Below are positions 19,336 through 30,989 of a DNA stretch of 64,000 nt, in pieces; within the stretch, counting starts at the first letter, position 1, and the number at the start of each line of letters is the position of its first letter. Made by a program: the position numbers and the translations under genes. The DNA comes from Physcia stellaris (Eukaryota; Ascomycota; Lecanoromycetes; Caliciales; Physciaceae), in assembly GCA_018902385.1 (NCBI GenBank), contig JABSSW010000006.1:62001-126000 (forward strand), given 5' to 3'. Under the pieces are notes generated by a model. That model was not told where the DNA came from. It saw only the letters and a list, made by a program, of their open reading frames with translations, and did no database searches.

Positions 19336-20476
19336 CTCCGATACGATAAGGGTGAGAGAGCAATAACTGATGTCTTTGGGGAGGCAGATCGGCTAATTGA
19401 AACTGAGCGGCTCCCCGCAATAAATAAGGATGAAGGTCATTCTTTGGCTACACAAGCATGAGGGAGATATTCGGGTGAGGAGAGGGGCCGATATGCGGGT
19501 ATCCGAAGTGTCAATGCCTTTGGGTTCGACAAGGAAAGATGGCGCCACGATGATGTGGTCTGGAGCTTTATGGTCTTCGCCACTTGCCACTCTTGTGACA
19601 CGGTTTTGATCCTCTAATAGACTGACTGGTACGGAAAGTCGAGGAAAGATTTGAAGAGCGATGTGGTACTTGGTTGACTGCATAGCGGAGTTGGAAGAAG
19701 GTAAGACAGGAGAGTAATTTTTGGGTTGGGAGAGATTCATCTGATCTAAAGGAAGTTGCGAGGGTGACCGAGTTGCGACGGTGAGACAGCACAAGACTAG
19801 TCTGCTTCTTTGTGGGGTATTATGTCAATACCACCCAAATGAAAGGAATCGGAAGACCAAAGGAGAAGGGTAGCAAGTACGGACAGTTCCCACAAAAGAA
19901 GGTAAAGTGGTCTAGCGCTGATCGATTATCTTTTCAGCTTATCCTTGATGACTGTCAGACTCCGAATGCTTTGCTCCAGGGATCCCATTAGTATTTCCTT
20001 GCTCGTCCGACGGAGAAGATCGCTTGGGTTGCACTCTTTGCCCGGCGATGATTTGCCGGCTTATGACTCTCCTGAATCGCTCGCTGATTAGTAAGCAATA
20101 TGAGCCAGGCGGCATGACACAGGTTATGTTGTGCAGAGTAGACTCGCAGTCAGTTTAGCTAGCTATCGCATGAGAGGAATCATGGATGTATCGAGACAGA
20201 TGCAGCCCCAAGAACTATCCTCTGAGTCAGTAGGCTCGGTAGGGTGCACCCACCCAATTTGAAGATATACATTATAAGTGCAGAGGTCACCTCCAGAATG
20301 AAAGTAGTATGGCATTTTACCGATGTATTTTTGGTGCTTGGCGTTGTGAAAAGATGACTATTCTTTGGGCGATGAGCAATGCAGTGTACTCAGTCCTCGC
20401 ACAGTCGATCAGCCTATGGCTTACATGCCTGGCGTATCGCTGAGTTGGTATGACAAGCCGGGCCATGCAATCTCAA
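19336..20476. other. Intergenic, no gene supported
   Basis: Upstream of the hydrophobin-like gene and downstream of the F-box gene. A 133-codon minus-strand frame at 19393-19794 has no recognisable features. No repeats seen. Confidence 0.45.
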
Positions 20477-22321
20477 CTACCAGACCATAAAGCCATATTC
20501 ATCGCTGCTGGCGTGAAAAAGATGCTCCGCTGCTGAGTCTGGCTTGTCCTCTGGTAGACAAGGGTGGCGACCACCGTGCTTGATGTAAGTTTCCATCTTT
20601 GGGTAAATAGCGCGATCATAGTCGTTGTAACACATGTCGAACCCGCCATGCCAAAGGAAAATGTTGTCCTTGCCAGGAAACCCAAGAGCCGGTGGGCTTG
20701 GCAACTCTCGGAGAGCTTGAAAGACGCTTTCCCATCGCCCTCTGTGCAAGACTATTTCATCGATCTCGAGTAACTTTAAATTCCGCATTCGTCGTTTGAC
20801 AAGATCGACGAGATCTTTAGCTTCAAAGGTGAAATGCTGCAACTGGAGAGATTCTAGATTATTCCAGTCCACTTCTGGCGGAAAAACATCATCACCGTTA
20901 TAGAAAACAGGCGGCTCCGAATAGTTCTGAGGCAGGTCGATAGATAGATCGACTAGCGATGTTGCTGAAGCGAGGAGTGTTGCAAGGCTACCGACATCTG
21001 GAAAGCGTTCGGGCGTTGATGGCTCGTCATAATCTTTGTTGTCTCTGAAAGCCGCTATTGTCAATGTAAGACGAGTCAAATGCGCAAGTGCGGTGCAGTC
21101 TAGGGAGCGGCTTCTTTCGAAGCTGGAAGCTGGAATGCCAAGCCCCTTGACGTCAAAGGTATGAATATACCTTTGCGCCTCTCTTAATGCAGTGGTTATC
21201 AACTGATACTGTAAGGATCCATTGGTGTACGTTGAGCCTTCCTCATCGTCCCAAGCCCACATGTGTGGGCCGCAATGGAAGTTATCCCATTTCCGTGCTG
21301 GTGGGATTTATTATTAGCATCATGCTTTTCAATTGGATTCTTATCTGATGGACATGCTTCATGAAGATTGACACCCGAGTCAAATGTGCATAGAAGATTG
21401 AACGATGAGACTGGTAGGTGTACTGTTGCAAGGATAAGACTAACCTAATGGGGTCCCTGTCCGCGAGTGTTCCAACGTCACTACGTGAGGCCAGGATTCA
21501 GTTAGATAGACTGATTGAAGCTTGCCCAGGCTCTTCAGACCGTTTAGCAACACTTGGGAAAAAGCGCCACTTTCTATGAGCTTTTGCTGAGATATCGCGT
21601 GTGATCTATATCGCGAGTACCCCGACCTGATGAAGGTGCGACTTCGGAACTGTTTGAAGCTAGGTTTTTCCACGTCTATATTATCCCTACAGAAGCGAAG
21701 CCAATCACGAATGTCCGGGTTCCGGATTGCGCAAGTCCCAGTGTCGGAGTCATCGATCAGACTCCTCGCAAGTGACTGTGTGCGCAATTCTTCAAGGTAG
21801 CCTCTTTTCGTGAGTCCTTGGATGAAACATGCACTGTATAATGATCCAGAGTCAGTGACGAGCTTGAAATGAAGAGAAGTGTCAGGGCATAGCTCGTGCA
21901 CAAACCATTCCAAGGTCAAGTTTGAAGTTCAAGGTAGGAGATTGCTAGACGTGATCCATTAAGTCTTACCCGTCGTAGACCAATCTCCGCACGCAAGAGC
22001 TCAAGGTTAGATGTTTAGTAATGTTCTCGAAGACCTCGATATCTCTTTTGTTGGCAGAGATGTAGATCTGATGGAATAAGAAGGTGGAGGCGATGGGGGA
22101 CCATATCCTCGAGACTATGATGAGCTGATCAGCATACTCAGAAAACTTTATTTGCTGAGCTGTGCTTCATAAGAGGTATCACTCTGGGGACAATTTCGTA
22201 GATTGGAACGGCGTTGAAAAGTGAACATGTTGCGAAAGGACCTACCCTGCCTGACGGATTTCAGATCAATATTGCTCAGTGATTCACAAATAGGCAGCAA
22301 TATCTCATTAGGGAGACTCAT
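20477..22321 (-). CDS. F-box protein, four exons
   Basis: Exons 22321-22246, 22114-21970, 21833-21445 and 21297-20477 give 476 residues. The N-terminus is a textbook F-box start (MSLPNEILLPICESL, then LKSVRQVSRIW), and the following IASTFLFHQIYISANKRDIEVF pattern is typical of large fungal F-box families. Introns have canonical ends: GTAGGT...CATAG, GTAAGA...ACAG with a CTGAC branch point, and GTTAGT...CCAG. The C-terminal half has leucine-rich, LRR-like periodicity (LTRLTLTI, LVDLSIDLP, LESLQLQHF, LKLLEIDEI). F-box proteins recruit targets to SCF ubiquitin ligases; the target is unknown. The gene ends the genic interval before the second repeat island. Confidence 0.8.
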
Positions 22322-22812
22322 AGCAGCGAATTAACCTGCGTAAAGTCGGAAGTTACTGGTCTGAGAGAATTTCGTGATTGATTTCCTTGAGGTAGCAAAC
22401 GTCGAAGCGCAAGAGTGGGAAATATCACAAGTGGGGAATGTTTCTATACTGCAGACGTTTTATAATTATAGTACTGTTAAATACGTCTAGCTCAGCTCGG
22501 ATAATCTGACGAACTCAAATTGAATTTCACAAAACAAAATTCAAAAAGAAACAAACGATAATCCGATTCGGAAAAAGCATAAATTTTAGAGTTTTATTCA
22601 TGTCGATTCATGTTACGAAATTTCAGAGACGAATAATTTTGATTTGATGCGTATTGTGAATGATTGACTGTGATAAATTCTAATGAACTAAATGTATTGT
22701 AATTATAAAACGTTTGCAATATAGAAACTTTTCAAACGAATCGTGCATATTCAAATTACGTGATTCATTACGTCACGCGTCAACGATTCAATCATTTGAC
22801 AAATTCGTATTC
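22322..22812. other. Border between F-box gene and second repeat island
   Basis: Base composition falls from normal to AT-rich between about 22450 and 22560. The AT-rich part still contains some CC/GG and CT/AG, so it is less altered than the Gypsy fossil. No gene. Confidence 0.5.
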
Positions 22813-23012
22813 TGTTGAAAATACAATCTTCGCAGATGTGTTGCAATCAGAATTCAATTAATATAATCTGACGAAAAAAAAAATTAATGCGTTTTTGTTG
22901 AAATTAGTGTCTTGACATTCGTACACTTTTTGTCTTTTCGTTTGCATGTAACTTATTTAGAACAACGAGATTCAGAACAATAAAATGATAGTCATTCATG
23001 ATTTTTTCAATA
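22813..23012 (+). repeat. Left LTR of copy A
   Basis: 200 bases. It shares its ends and most of its sequence with 26008-26206 and with the reverse complements of 27595-27794 and 30790-30989. Confidence 0.85.
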
Positions 23013-24995
23013 GATTATGAGAATCGAATTAACATTTTCGCTACATTTAATATCAGTTACAACATGAGCGCACGTAATATTTAGTCGTCAGACAGTACAG
23101 CAGAGTTTGCAGTACAAACAGTAATCAACTTCATTGAAAGTATTCAGTCAGATCAGATCAGAACGACTCAATTGCATATCGCAATATTCAGTATCTTGAT
23201 ACAAACGATCAATACATTCAGTATTTTCAATTACGTCGATAACATTTATCTATTTATTCTTTACGAATTTCTCACGAATTCGTTTATTTACGAACTTTTT
23301 GCGAATTTTTTACGAATTCGCGTATATCTACTCGAATCTTTACGCGAAATCTATTTATCATTCAATCAAAATGACGATTTCTACTTTTACGACACTTGAT
23401 TTTTTATTTTTTTCGTTTGTTCTTTGCGATCACGTATTTGAAAATCATCTCATGACGCAAAATCTTAAAACGCTGTATAACTTGTCATTTAATTGAAAAT
23501 GCTAAGATTTTGAGATGCAATTGATTCACTCAAACGAAAAAAACACAAAAAAATTATCATTTACGAAAACATGAATTGAAAATCAAAAACAAACTCAAAA
23601 AGAAAATGAAACAATTGACAAAACAAAAAAAAAAATTCGTCTGATCAAAAAACGAACAAAAAAATATACGTGCAAACGTTGCAAACATTCGATCAAATTC
23701 GATAACAACATTAAATTTCACAAACATATTCGTACTCGTCATGTCAAAAAGTCGAAATCGAAATCTGCTTAGCAATTTGTTGAGCATGTGATTTCATTTT
23801 TTATTTCTGTTTCGTCATTTGAATCGATAATTTTCTCATTTTTTCGTCGAAACTTTTATTTTTCTCGATTTTTACATCAGAAAATGTACGCGAGCGTTCA
23901 GAAAACGTATCATTTTTTTTGTCATCGAAATCGATAGTCGAGTCACTAGTTATTTTCTCAAATATCTTGTCGATTGCAACATCAAAAAAATCGATATTTT
24001 GAGCAAAAATTGTCTCACGATCAGTCGTTGCATCGAAGTTCTCTCGTCTCTCGATTGCGACACTCAAATCGATGTGCAAATTCTCGAAAAACGCAAACGT
24101 TGTTTGTTCGTCTATTTCGTTTCGAACTTTTACATCATCGAAATTTTATTTGATCGTGAACGATTTGTTTCGCATGTTCGTTGAAAAGTCGAATTCATTT
24201 GATTTGCAATCAAATCAAAACAAATCGTTGTTTTTTCGCAATTTCGACAAATGCAATTTCGTCAACAAATGTGATTTCATACAAAATCGCATTACGTTAT
24301 ATTTTCATGCGATGATCACATTTGTTTTCAAATCAATCAAATTCGAAACATTTGAATCAACACATGTTCGCGAAAACGTTTCGCGTCAATTTTCGATTTT
24401 TCATTCGATTTCATTTATTTCGTTTTCTTTTCGATTTTCAATGATTTTTCGTTCGTTTTCTGTTTGCAAACATTGTCAAGAGCGTTTCGTCATTTATTGA
24501 TTTGTCGATTGAGTCATGTCAAATGTTTCAAGAATTGAAAACAATGAAATACTCAAAGAAATGCGCTATTGACGTTTCGTTTCTCTTCACTTTATTTTGA
24601 GAAAGTATTGATTTTTTCGAAATCATTACTCTGAGAAAGTTACAGCATGTTGTTTGTTTGTTTTGCTCGTTTTTTTTTTTTATTAATCGTTGATCGATCG
24701 TGATCTGAAAAAACATAAAAGTTGTTGTTTTAATGAATTCGATATCTCGTTTTTTCGCTCTATTTCGATTTGAAAAAACTTAAAAGTTTGTATGCTTTGT
24801 TTTATTGTTTAACGAATATGATAAAGATTTATCTCTGTTGTGATTTCGTCTTGATTTAACACGATTAATTATCGTCTCTTTCTCTACTATTTTTGAGACT
24901 TAGTCGTCCGATAAATACGAAAAGGAAAGAATGAATACAGTCGTCGTACTTGACGTACTGTACGAACAGTTGTTAAAAGAAAAAACAAACTAAAT

Positions 24996-25180
24996 TGTAT
25001 CGCTTCGAAAAAGCGTACTATTCAGTCATTACACACTCGGAACTCGATGAAATCAAATAATATCGTTTCGGAAAAACGTACTATACAGTCAAGCAATACA
25101 GCTTCGAAAAAGCGTACTGTACAGATACAATTATGAAGTCACATAATATCGCTTCGAAAAAGCGTATTATGCAATCATAT
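24996..25180 (+). repeat. Tandem hairpin repeats inside copy A
   Basis: Four units, 40-60 bases apart, each contain a short hairpin of the form CGCTTCGAAAAAGCG followed by TACTRT. The inverted copy B has the matching block at about 28600-28740 in a more altered state, in which the stems pair less well. The block lies in the non-coding downstream half of the element. Confidence 0.6.
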
Positions 25181-25789
25181 TACATATTCGATCTTGCAAA
25201 ACAGAAACTCGATCAAAAACTCAAAAATCGATCAAGAAGAACAAATAATGTTGAAAATATTTGATCTTTTCGCATATTAATCGATCTGATTCTCTGACAA
25301 ATTTTAGTCACGTCAAAAAAGCTCGAATTTGCACTCATTGCATCGATGTATGTTCGCAAAAATCTGTTCGCACTCGATGCATTATTTTTTTCATCGATTT
25401 CTTGATCATTTTTCATATCGTTGACATATTTATCGAAATTTCTACAGTCAAATCACTAAATATTGATTCATTGATGTCGCAAAAAATATTTGAGAATTTT
25501 GAAATTCACAATGATGTTATCAAATCATGATGTGATTTGCATTCTCGTTCAATATCGCAAAATTCAAACAATTGATACTTGTTTCATGATGTATTTTCTA
25601 GTCAATTCTAAATATCAGATTTCACATCGATGTTTTATTTCGTGAAGAAATTCAAAACGTTTTCAATTGTTCGATCGCACGTTTTACAATTCGATTTTAC
25701 GTCACATTTGAAGTCAATAAAACATCGAATTTCGATTCGTTCGTTTTTGCAATTTTTGCATCGATGTATGATTTAACTCTACAAAATTT

Positions 25790-25950
25790 ACGTCATTGAA
25801 AGAGCTTGCTCGAAAGTTTCAAACAATACATCGTTGAGAAAATTCTAAAATACGCGTCGTTGAGAAAACTCTAGAATACGCATCGCTGAAAAAGTCACAT
25901 CGTTGAAAAAACAGAATTTACATCGTTGAAAAAATTTGCACGAAAACTTC
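25790..25950 (+). repeat. Tandem CATCGTTGAAAAA repeats inside copy A
   Basis: A core CATCGTTGAAAAA or close variant recurs about six times at irregular spacing of 20-35 bases. The counterpart in copy B is at about 27865-27975. Confidence 0.5.
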
Positions 25951-26007
25951 AAATGATCAATTCGTTAAAATACAAAACAGATAACACAAACGATTGCTGT
26001 GAAAAAA

Positions 26008-26206
26008 TGTTGAAAATACAGTTTTCGCAAATGTGTTGCAATCAGAATTCAATTGATATAATTTGACGAAACAGAAACTAATGCGTTTTTGTTGAAATTA
26101 GTGTCTTGACACTCGCACATTTCTTGTGCTTTTATCTGCATGTAACTTATTTAGAACAACGAAATTCAAAGCAATAAAATGATAATCACTCATGATTTTT
26201 TCAATA
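26008..26206 (+). repeat. Right LTR of copy A
   Basis: 199 bases, TGTTGAAAA to TTCAATA, preceded by a short purine-rich GTGAAAAAA run that could be the polypurine tract. Confidence 0.85.
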
Positions 26207-26540
26207 TATGCAATTGAATTTCTTAACTGAAACAAGATCTTATACGGAATCATAATGCGCTGACTTGGTGACTATCGGGAAATAGCTGCTTAAGAAAAAA
26301 ACTCTGAAAATTTTCATCGTTAATTCAATACAAAAATGATTTTTTAACGTGAAAAACACGATTTGCGAATAAATTTTATTTCGAAACAATTTATTTCGTA
26401 TTCAATTTAAAAATTTTGAAATACGACGAAAATTTTGAAACAATTTTCAAATCAACTGTTTGATTATCATACAATTTATCATACAAATTGAACAATTGAA
26501 TCAGAAATTGTTCAAAATTTGATAACATTGTCACGTTGAT

Positions 26541-26780
26541 TTCGTAACACGTTGTTTCGTTGAATTGCAAATTTCGTAATATATACGTTGTTTCGTTGAA
26601 TTGCAAATTTCGTAATTGATTTCGTAACACGTTGTCTCGTTGAATTGCAAATTTCGTAATATATACGCTGTTTCGTTGAATTGCAAATTTCGTAATTGAT
26701 TTCGTAACACGTTGTCTCGTTGAATTGCAAATCTCGTAATATATACGTTGTTTCGTTGAATTGCAAATTTCGTAACAATA
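26541..26780 (+). repeat. 80-bp minisatellite, three units
   Basis: TTCGTAACACGTTG recurs at 26541, 26621 and 26701, exactly 80 bases apart. Each unit is made of two similar halves sharing TTTCGTTGAATTGCAAATTT. The frames seen here on the minus strand (repeating KFAIQR or EICNST) are products of the repeat and are not genes. Confidence 0.9.
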
Positions 26781-26883
26781 ATGCAATCAACGATATGCGA
26801 CATGCGACATGCGACGAATTAAAAACGACGTTAAAAAAAACGCTAAAAAGAATTCTTGTATGTATGTTGTGTATATGCATATT

Positions 26884-26945
26884 GTATAACATAACATGAC
26901 ATGACATGTCATATCATGTCATGTCATGTCATATTATGATATGAA
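26884..26945. repeat. ATGAC/GTCAT palindromic microsatellite
   Basis: Short tandem ATGAC units run into the inverted GTCAT units, giving a strong potential hairpin. At the equivalent place unit 2 has a TAACAATG simple repeat and unit 3 a TAGCTAG-like tract, so this point of the satellite unit is a hotspot for simple repeats. Confidence 0.7.
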
Positions 26946-27594
26946 AAATGTTGATTTCATCAAGAATCAATTGAATCATGTTGCAACGAAACGTTCGATT
27001 TTTGCGATTTGAACGTAATTATGTATATATTCGAACGCAAAATCATCAACGTCTCAACGTATAATCGTGAATTGTCAATAATGTGATGTTTCGTACAACA
27101 AAACGATGATGATGATAACAAAACGATAATGTCAAATGAAAATGACAAAAGTCGTGATATTCGATAATTTCAATTTTAAAATAAAACGTTGTTGCAATTT
27201 GCAAACGTTTATCTTGTTAATTCAATACAAAAATTATTTTCTAGCGTGAAATGCACGATTTTCGAATAAATTTGATTTCGAAACAGTTTATTTCGTATTT
27301 CGTCTAAGAATTTCTGAAATAAAACGAAAATTCAAAAAGAATTTTCAAGTTAAATCGTTTGATTATCATACAATTTATCATACAAAGTGAACAATCGAAT
27401 CAGAAATATTGCTCAATATTGCGTATGTTTTTCATTGACAATTACAGTTATTTTATGTTTTGACATGAATTCATGTCAAAACATGAAATTATTACAAACA
27501 TATCATTCATTTTTACTGTTGATGTCGTTGTTGTCATGTTGAACAATTGTGAAAATATTTTGCAATACAAATTAATATAAAAAATGACATGAAA

Positions 27595-27794
27595 TATTGA
27601 ACGAATGTGAATGATTGTCATTGCATTGCATGCAATATTATCGAAATTACGTAACATACATACAAAATGAAAACACAAGAAATGTGCGAATGTCAAAACA
27701 TTAATTTCAACAAAAACGCATTAATTTTGTTTTCGTCAAATTTTATCAACTGAATTCTGATTGCAACACATTCGCGAAAATTGTATTTTCAACA
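27595..27794 (-). repeat. LTR of copy B, left
   Basis: 200 bases, read TATTGAA to TTTTCAACA on plus, i.e. TGTTGAAAA to TTCAATA on minus. Confidence 0.88.
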
Positions 27795-30789
27795 TTTTTT
27801 CACAACAATCGTTTGTGTTTTCTGCTTTGTATTTTATCGAATTCAATTTGATTTGAAACTTTCGTGCAAACTTTTTTAACGATGTGACTTTTTCAACGAT
27901 GTGATTTTTTTAACGATGCGAATTCTGACTTTTTCAACGATGCGTTATTTGAAATTTTCGAACAAACTTTTTCACGTGATGAATTTTAAAGTTAAATCAT
28001 GCATCGATGCGAAAATTGCAAAAACGAACGAATCGAAATTCGATACACGTAATGATTTGAAATATGACGTAAAATCGATTTGTAAAACGTGCGATCGAGT
28101 TGAAAAATTGCGACGTTTTGATTATGACTTTTTTTGAAATGCGACATCGATGTGAAATCTGATATCTAAAATTGATTGAAAAATACATCATGAAACAAAT
28201 ATTAAATGTTTGAATTTTGCGATGATAAACGAAAATGCAAATCACATCATGATTTGATAACATCATTGTGATTCAAAATTTCAAATATTTTTGCGACATC
28301 AATGATCGAATATCTATGCGATTTGACTGTAAAATGTTCATAAAATATGTTAATGATATAAAACAAACAAAAAATAATCGAAAAATTGAAAAAAAAAATA
28401 GTGAATCGAATGCGAACAAATTTTTGCGAACATACATCGATGCAACGAATGCAAAATCGAATTTTTTTGATTTTACTAAGTTTTGTCAGAGAATCAGATC
28501 GATTAATATGCGAAAAAATCAAATATTTTCAATTTTTTTGATCGAGTTTTTGTTTTTTTTGATCGAGTTTTTGCTTTACAAAATCGAATATGTAATGATT
28601 GCATAATACGCTTTCTCGAAACGATATTATGTGATTTCAACGAATGTGTAATGATTTCATACAATACGTTTTTTCGAAACGATATTATGTGATTTCATAG
28701 TCGTATCTGTACAATACGTTTTTTCGAAACTGTATTGTTCACAATTGTTTTCGTTCATTTTAGCGATTGTATTCGCTTTTTTCTTTTCGTATTTATCGAA
28801 CGACTGAAATCTCAAAAAATAATAAAAAATAAAGACGATATCGTATATCAGTCGTGTTAAATCAAAACGAAATCACAAAAATAAATTTTTATCATATTCG
28901 TTAAACAATAAAACAAAACATACAACAATTTTTAAAGTTTTCTCAAATCGCAAAACGAAAAAAACGAAACATCGAATTCATTAAAACAACAACAATTTTT
29001 AGTTTTTTCAAATCGATCAACGATTAATAAAAAGAACGAACGAACAAAACAACAAACAAACAACATGTTAACTTTTTCGAAATAATGATTTCGAAAAAAT
29101 CAATACTTTTTCAAAATAAAATGAAAAGAAACGAAACGTCAATAACGCATTTTCATGAATATTTCATTGTTTTCAATTCTTGAAACATTTGACGTGATTC
29201 AATCGATAAATCAATAAATGACGAAACGTTTTTGACAATGTTTGCAAACAGAAAATGAACGCGAAAATGTCGAGAAAAAAATGCGCATCGAAAAAAAAAA
29301 TCGAAAAATTCGCGAAAATGATATGCGAATCGACTGTTTGATCGATGCATGCATTGTTAAAAATGTTTCGAATTTAATCGATTTGAAAACAAATAAAATT
29401 ATCGCATTAAAGTATGACGTAATGCGACTTTGTATAAAATCATATTTGTTTGCGAAATTGCATTTGTCAAAATCGCGAAAAAAACGAACGCATTTGATGT
29501 CGTTGCAAATCAAATGAATTCGACTTTTCAACAAACATGCGAAACAAATCGTTCACGATCAAATAAAATCTCGATGATGTAAAAATTCGAAACGAAATAA
29601 ACGAACAAACAATGTTTGCATTTTTCAACGATTTGCACATCAATTTGAATGTCGCAATCGAAAAACGAGAAAATTTCGACGCAACAAATCGTGAAATTAT
29701 TTTTGCTCAAAATATCGACTTTTTTGATGTTGCAATCGACAAGAATTTTGATAAAAGTTTTGAAAAAAATGTAATTAATAATTCGATTATTAATTTCGAT
29801 GATACGCTTTTTGAACGTTCGCGTACAATTTTTGATGTAAAAATCGCGAAAAATGAAAATTTCGATAATATAAAAGATGAAAAAATTATCGATTGAAACG
29901 ATAAAACAAACGAAATAAAAAATGAAATCACATGTTCAACAAATTGTTGAACAAATTTCGATTTCGACTTTTTGACATAATGAATACGAATATGTTCGTG
30001 AAATTTGATGTTGTTATCGAATTTGATCGAATTTTTGCAACGTTTGCACGTATATTTTTCAATTCGTTTTTTGATCAAACGAATTTTTTTTTTTGTTTTG
30101 TCAATTGTTTCATTTTTTTTTGAATTTGTTTTTGATTTTCAATTCATGTTTTCGTAAATGATAATTTTTTTGTGTTTTTTTCGCTTGAGTGAATCAATTA
30201 CATTTCGAAACATTAATAAAATTTGAATTCGTGTGTTCGTGATATAAAATTCGAAAATTTTGCGTTTTCGAATCATTCGCGTCGAGACAAATGCATAGAA
30301 AAAATGATCAAAAAAAAAGCAAATGCGAATTCGAAAATGAAAAATGCACTCTTTGAATGCTTGCATACGATTTCTGATGCACGATTCGAAAAAGACGAAT
30401 GCGTTATAAATGATGAAATCGTCATTCTGATTGAATGATAAAATTCGCGTAGATATTTCGACATCGTAAAATAAATAAATGACGAAATCGTAAGAAATTC
30501 GCGAAAAATATGTAAATAAATCGAAAGTTGACTGTTTCGAAAATTTGTAAATGAATGTTATTGACTGTAACTGAAAACGTATTGAATGTATTGATTTGTA
30601 TCAAGATATGAATATTGTTCGATTGCAATTGAGTCGTTTTGATTTGATTTGACTGAATATTTTCAATAAAATTGATTATTGTTGAAATATTGCAAATTTG
30701 TTGTATTGTTCGACGATTAGATATTACGTGCGTTCATGTTGTAATTGATATTAAATGTAACGAAAATTGTTAATTCGATTCTCATAATT

Positions 30790-30989
30790 TATTGAACGAA
30801 TGTGAATGATTGTCATTGCATTGCATGCAATATTATCGAAATTACGTAACATACATGCAGAATGAAAACACAAAAAATGTGCGAATGTCAAGACATTAAT
30901 TTCAACAAAAACACATTAATTTTGTTTTCGTCAAATTATATCAACTGAATTCTGATTGCAACACATTCGCGAAAACTGTATTTTCAACA
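30790..30989 (-). repeat. LTR of copy B, right
   Basis: 200 bases, direct repeat of 27595-27794, followed by the TGAAA target duplication. Confidence 0.88.

Larger units (their letters stand above)
22813..26206 (+). mobile_element. Decayed 3.4-kb LTR element, copy A
   Basis: Direct repeats at 22813-23012 and 26008-26206 (about 200 bp, TGTTGAAAA to TTCAATA) bound the element. The flanks TATTC and TATGC are an imperfect match for a 5-base target duplication. On the plus strand the interior contains C2H2 finger remnants (TCKRCK...HKHIRTRHVKK near 23665-23760; SVCKHC near 24460; ICTHC near 25330) related to those of the young 6.3-kb element. I find no polymerase, so it is likely a non-autonomous relative. 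It is broken in many places. CC/GG are nearly gone while CT/AG are still common, so its decay is intermediate. Confidence 0.8.
27595..30989 (-). mobile_element. Decayed 3.4-kb LTR element, copy B (inverted relative to copy A)
   Basis: Direct repeats at 27595-27794 and 30790-30989 bound it, and TGAAA at 27590-27594 and 30990-30994 is a perfect 5-base target duplication. It is the reverse-complement relative of 22813-26206 over its whole length, with the C2H2 remnant (TCKRCKNSIKF...HEHIRIHYVKK) at about 29960-30070 on the minus strand. It inserted into unit 2 of the satellite-like array. It is broken many times and more altered than copy A: CT/AG are much rarer. No polymerase seen. Confidence 0.85.

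Noticed and set aside
21929-21931. In-frame TGA between exons of the F-box gene, considered as a premature stop
   Set aside because: The intron that would expose it is only 25 bases. Using the ACAG acceptor at 21834-21835 with a CTGAC branch point removes the stop and keeps phase.
14599-22321. Secondary-metabolite gene cluster around the P450
   Set aside because: No backbone synthase, transporter or pathway regulator nearby; neighbours are hydrophobin-like and F-box genes.
24996-25950. Regularly spaced repeats considered as a CRISPR-like array
   Set aside because: Spacing and repeats are irregular, the genome is fungal, and the repeats belong to an LTR element with an inverted relative.
26541-26780. 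Several overlapping 90-130-codon frames with repeating KFAIQR/EICNST peptides
   Set aside because: They are open only because an 80-bp minisatellite happens to lack stops; three frames are equally open.
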